Shown here piece by piece: positions 47,861 through 49,589 of a stretch of DNA of 49,589 bases. The stretch comes from Thermoplasmatales archaeon (GTDB lineage Archaea > Thermoplasmatota > Thermoplasmata > Thermoplasmatales > Thermoplasmataceae), in assembly GCA_026127925.1 (NCBI GenBank), contig JAJSLM010000008.1, forward strand, positions 1 through 49,589, in the 5' to 3' direction. The position numbers and the translations under genes were made by a program. A model generated the notes under the pieces. That model was not told the origin of the DNA and made no database searches. It was given only the letters and a program-made list of their open reading frames with translations. Position 1 is the first letter of the stretch. Each line of letters starts with the position of its first letter.

Positions 47861-49154
47861 AATAACCAATCATTATGTCTGATACATTATTTTCTGTGAA
47901 GCCAGTGATTATTGCAGACCTTCTTTTGTTTAGGAGATTGTAGGTATCATTTTTCTTAAGAGATTCATCCATCTCAGCTTTTGAAGTTTCTTTCACAAAT
48001 TCTTTATCAACAATACCTCCCATTGCAGGGGAAATCCCATCGATACCGTCTGTACCTATGCTTGAAAACATGAATTCGTCATCCTTATCCATCAACCTTG
48101 CCACTCTGACTGAAAGCTCGCAATTTCTCCCTCCTATCCCATTGCCACGAACATCTACAGTTGTTTCGCCCCCTCCAATAACATAGGATGGGCCCAACAT
48201 GGAACAGGCTTTCTTCATTCGCTCCACAAAGTACTCACTGGCATCCTTTACATTGCCCTGGATGTTTGATCCCAAGTCTACAACGGAATCCCCATCATTT
48301 CTTAGTTTGTCAACAAAGAATTGAACAATATCATGGTTTTTCAGAATGATTTTTTGCTTAACTCTCTCAAACGATTCATGATGTGCCTTATAATCTATAT
48401 ATCTATCATCTATCTTATTCAGGTCTGGGCAGAAAAGCTCAAATTTTCTAATAATGTTCTTTCTTTCTTCTTTCGTTGTTTGTGCCATAACGAGTGGACC
48501 TGAAGCTATAATGTCTTCCCTATCGCCTGGTACGTCTGATATTACAAACGAAAAAACTCTGGAAGGATATAGCATACCTGCGAGTTTTCCTCCCTTAACC
48601 TTCGAAATGGATTGCCTTACAGCATTCAGCTCGTCAATGTCTCCACCATTGTTCATTATGCACTTTGAAATGGAAGCAATGAAATCATAAGTGATCCCAT
48701 CTTCAGGGATCTCAAAGAGTGCAGAACCGCCACCCGAAATAAGTACAATGACAGTATCATCTTCGGACAATCCGCTCAATTTGGAAAGAAGTTTTCTTGA
48801 GGAGACCTCAGTATCCATTCCTATGATAGGATGATTTCCCTTCAAAACCTCAGGGCGTCCTCCGTAATCTCCAGTTTCAAGATTTTTTGGAACAATTACC
48901 CCACTGTATTCTGCCCGTTCCGTTAACGAATCTGGTAAACCCTTGAACATTGACAGAGAGCATTTACCAAATCCTATTATGAAGAGTCTTCTCATATTTT
49001 GAAATTCAGTTTCTAGTGCACCAATTTCCTTGTTCATTATTGTCGCAGGATAGAATTCGGAGATTGAGCGATCAATCAGATCAAGGATTTTCCGGCGTAG
49101 GTTTGAAGTTCCGATTTCTTCGTAATTTTGGATGAGAGATTTTGAATTAGACAT
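47844..49154 (-). CDS. gckA: Glycerate 2-kinase (GckA/MOFRL family)
   Basis: 436 residues. Motifs: IIGFGKCSLSMFKGLPDSL, VLISGGGSALFEIPEDGITY (nucleotide/substrate loop), NAVRQSISKVKGGKLAGMLY, SFVISDVPGDREDIIASGP and, in the MOFRL domain, GGGETTVDVRGNGIGGRNCELS and SIGTDGIDGISPAMGG. It phosphorylates D-glycerate to 2-phosphoglycerate, the key step after the non-phosphorylative Entner-Doudoroff pathway used by Thermoplasma and Picrophilus. This is a further sign of that lifestyle. Confidence 0.92.
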   Translation of the reverse strand: MSNSKSLIQNYEEIGTSNLRRKILDLIDRSISEFYPATIMNKEIGALETEFQNMRRLFIIGFGKCSLSMFKGLPDSLTERAEYSGVIVPKNLETGDYGGRPEVLKGNHPIIGMDTEVSSRKLLSKLSGLSEDDTVIVLISGGGSALFEIPEDGITYDFIASISKCIMNNGGDIDELNAVRQSISKVKGGKLAGMLYPSRVFSFVISDVPGDREDIIASGPLVMAQTTKEERKNIIRKFELFCPDLNKIDDRYIDYKAHHESFERVKQKIILKNHDIVQFFVDKLRNDGDSVVDLGSNIQGNVKDASEYFVERMKKACSMLGPSYVIGGGETTVDVRGNGIGGRNCELSVRVARLMDKDDEFMFSSIGTDGIDGISPAMGGIVDKEFVKETSKAEMDESLKKNDTYNLLNKRRSAIITGFTENNVSDIMIGYYGGKY

Positions 49155-49274
49155 TCATGATCATAAAAGATAATTAATTGTAGGATAAATAAGGTGGTAA
49201 GAGAGGAACATTGGATTGGAATTGATGCCACATAGCCAGGTCAAATTCTATATGGTATCTTAAAATTACTGGTT

Positions 49275-49492
49275 ATGAGCTTAGATCGTTTCTTCTATCC
49301 AGAAAGTGTAGCAGTGGTTGGTGCTTCTAGCGATGAGACAAAGATTGGTTACGAGATAGTTAAAGACCTAAAGGATGGTGGTTTCAAGGGTAAAATAATC
49401 CCGATAAACAAAAAGGGTGGCGAAATTCTTGGGCTCAAAGCATATCCGTCTGTCCTTGATTACTCTGATAAGATAGATATCGCAATACTTTC
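49275..49492 (+). pseudogene. ADP-forming acetyl-CoA synthetase alpha N-terminus, broken by an IS
   Basis: 73 residues: MSLDRFFYPESVAVVGASSD, IGYEIVKDLKDGGFKGKIIP, GLKAYPSVLDYSDKIDIAIL. This is the CoA-binding Rossmann domain of the alpha part of ACD (acetate-CoA ligase, ADP-forming). From 49493 the frame enters the end of an IS3-type element and stops at 49538, so the gene is interrupted after about 70 of roughly 460-700 codons. The rest may lie beyond the window if the IS is simply inserted. ACD makes ATP from acetyl-CoA in archaeal fermentation. Confidence 0.85.
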
Positions 49493-49589
49493 TGATCTGC
49501 GCCCTCTAATTTTGGACAGTTTTTCCGCTGTTTTATGAGACATTTTCTTTCAACCTCCTTCTCTTCTCCATTCTGTTCTTCAATATCCT
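49493..49589 (-). mobile_element. 3' end of an IS3-group element inserted in the acetyl-CoA synthetase gene
   Basis: Exact reverse complement of 3-99, beginning TGATCTGCGCCCTCTAATTT as the right end of the IS read inwards. It carries the last codons of the OrfB transposase (stop at 49533-49535 on the minus strand). The body of the element lies beyond the window. Confidence 0.8.

Noticed and set aside
1-49589. Inverted terminal repeats as telomere-like ends of a linear element or virus
   Set aside because: The shared 97 bp encode the end of an IS transposase and resemble the IS3-type element at 7261-9333. The content between is chromosomal housekeeping, so an IS copy at each end is the simpler reading.
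1-49589. CRISPR array, rRNA genes, toxin-antitoxin or defence islands
   Set aside because: No regularly spaced direct repeats, rRNA-like sequence or recognisable defence genes were seen.

Overview
The window looks like chromosomal DNA of an acidophilic, heterotrophic archaeon of the Thermoplasmatales (relatives of Thermoplasma, Ferroplasma, Cuniculiplasma). The evidence is the gene set: THEP1-type NTPase, archaeal MptD, UPF0147, Trm1, TrmI, TrmB and TRASH-domain regulators, AlaX, a Thermoplasma-type 2-oxoacid dehydrogenase operon, and a tRNA-Tyr with an intron after the anticodon. Many genes have TATA-like boxes about 20-30 nt before the start codon and little or no leader. Assignment to a species is not possible from the window alone.

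Layout. 1-99 and 49493-49589 are the same 3' end of an IS3-group insertion sequence in opposite orientations, so both window edges lie inside copies of one repeat; the right copy interrupts an ADP-forming acetyl-CoA synthetase gene. 459-6342 is a decaying sugar-use region: a BadF/NAGK-type sugar kinase, a dead IS630 transposase, a GH31 alpha-glucosidase, a remnant of a MalG-type permease and a TrmB regulator. 6406-9519 is a nest of mobile elements: an outer IS with about 25-bp inverted ends contains an IS3-family element, whose transposase gene is split by a 702-nt group II intron that has lost its reverse transcriptase. 9735-19860 holds a membrane protein and a secreted protein, each with one in-frame TAG, tRNA-Thr, a GlcD/GlcF-type 2-hydroxyacid dehydrogenase, a hydroxyacyl-CoA dehydrogenase/enoyl-CoA hydratase fusion with an SCP2 protein, and a protein disulfide oxidoreductase. 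20229-25662 is an SQR/NDH-2-like flavoprotein and a copper-resistance locus (TRASH regulator, diverging YHS protein and CopA-type ATPase) followed by a membrane-bound winged-helix protein and a SHOCT protein.

25815-36068 holds a peptide-binding lipoprotein-like protein, AlaX, a DtxR-type regulator, a cobalamin adenosyltransferase, and a minus-strand operon lipA-E1alpha-E1beta-E2-E3-lipB that encodes a complete 2-oxoacid dehydrogenase complex and its lipoylation enzymes. 36090-38058 is Trm1, THEP1 and MptD. 38452-41894 is a tightly overlapping four-gene set resembling the core of a type IV secretion or DNA-import machine (VirB2-like pilin, VirB6-like channel, PrgI/VirB3-like protein, VirB4-like ATPase), similar in make-up to the crenarchaeal Ced and Ted systems. 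41924-49492 returns to housekeeping: acyl-CoA thioesterase, an SSS symporter with its DUF3311 partner, ribose-5-phosphate isomerase, small regulators, tRNA-Tyr, TrmI, glycerate kinase and the interrupted acetyl-CoA synthetase.

The two most notable items are the reverse-transcriptase-less group II intron, whose removal exactly restores the DD35E triad of its host transposase, and the four-gene T4SS-like cluster, which has no relaxase, coupling protein or VirB11 beside it.
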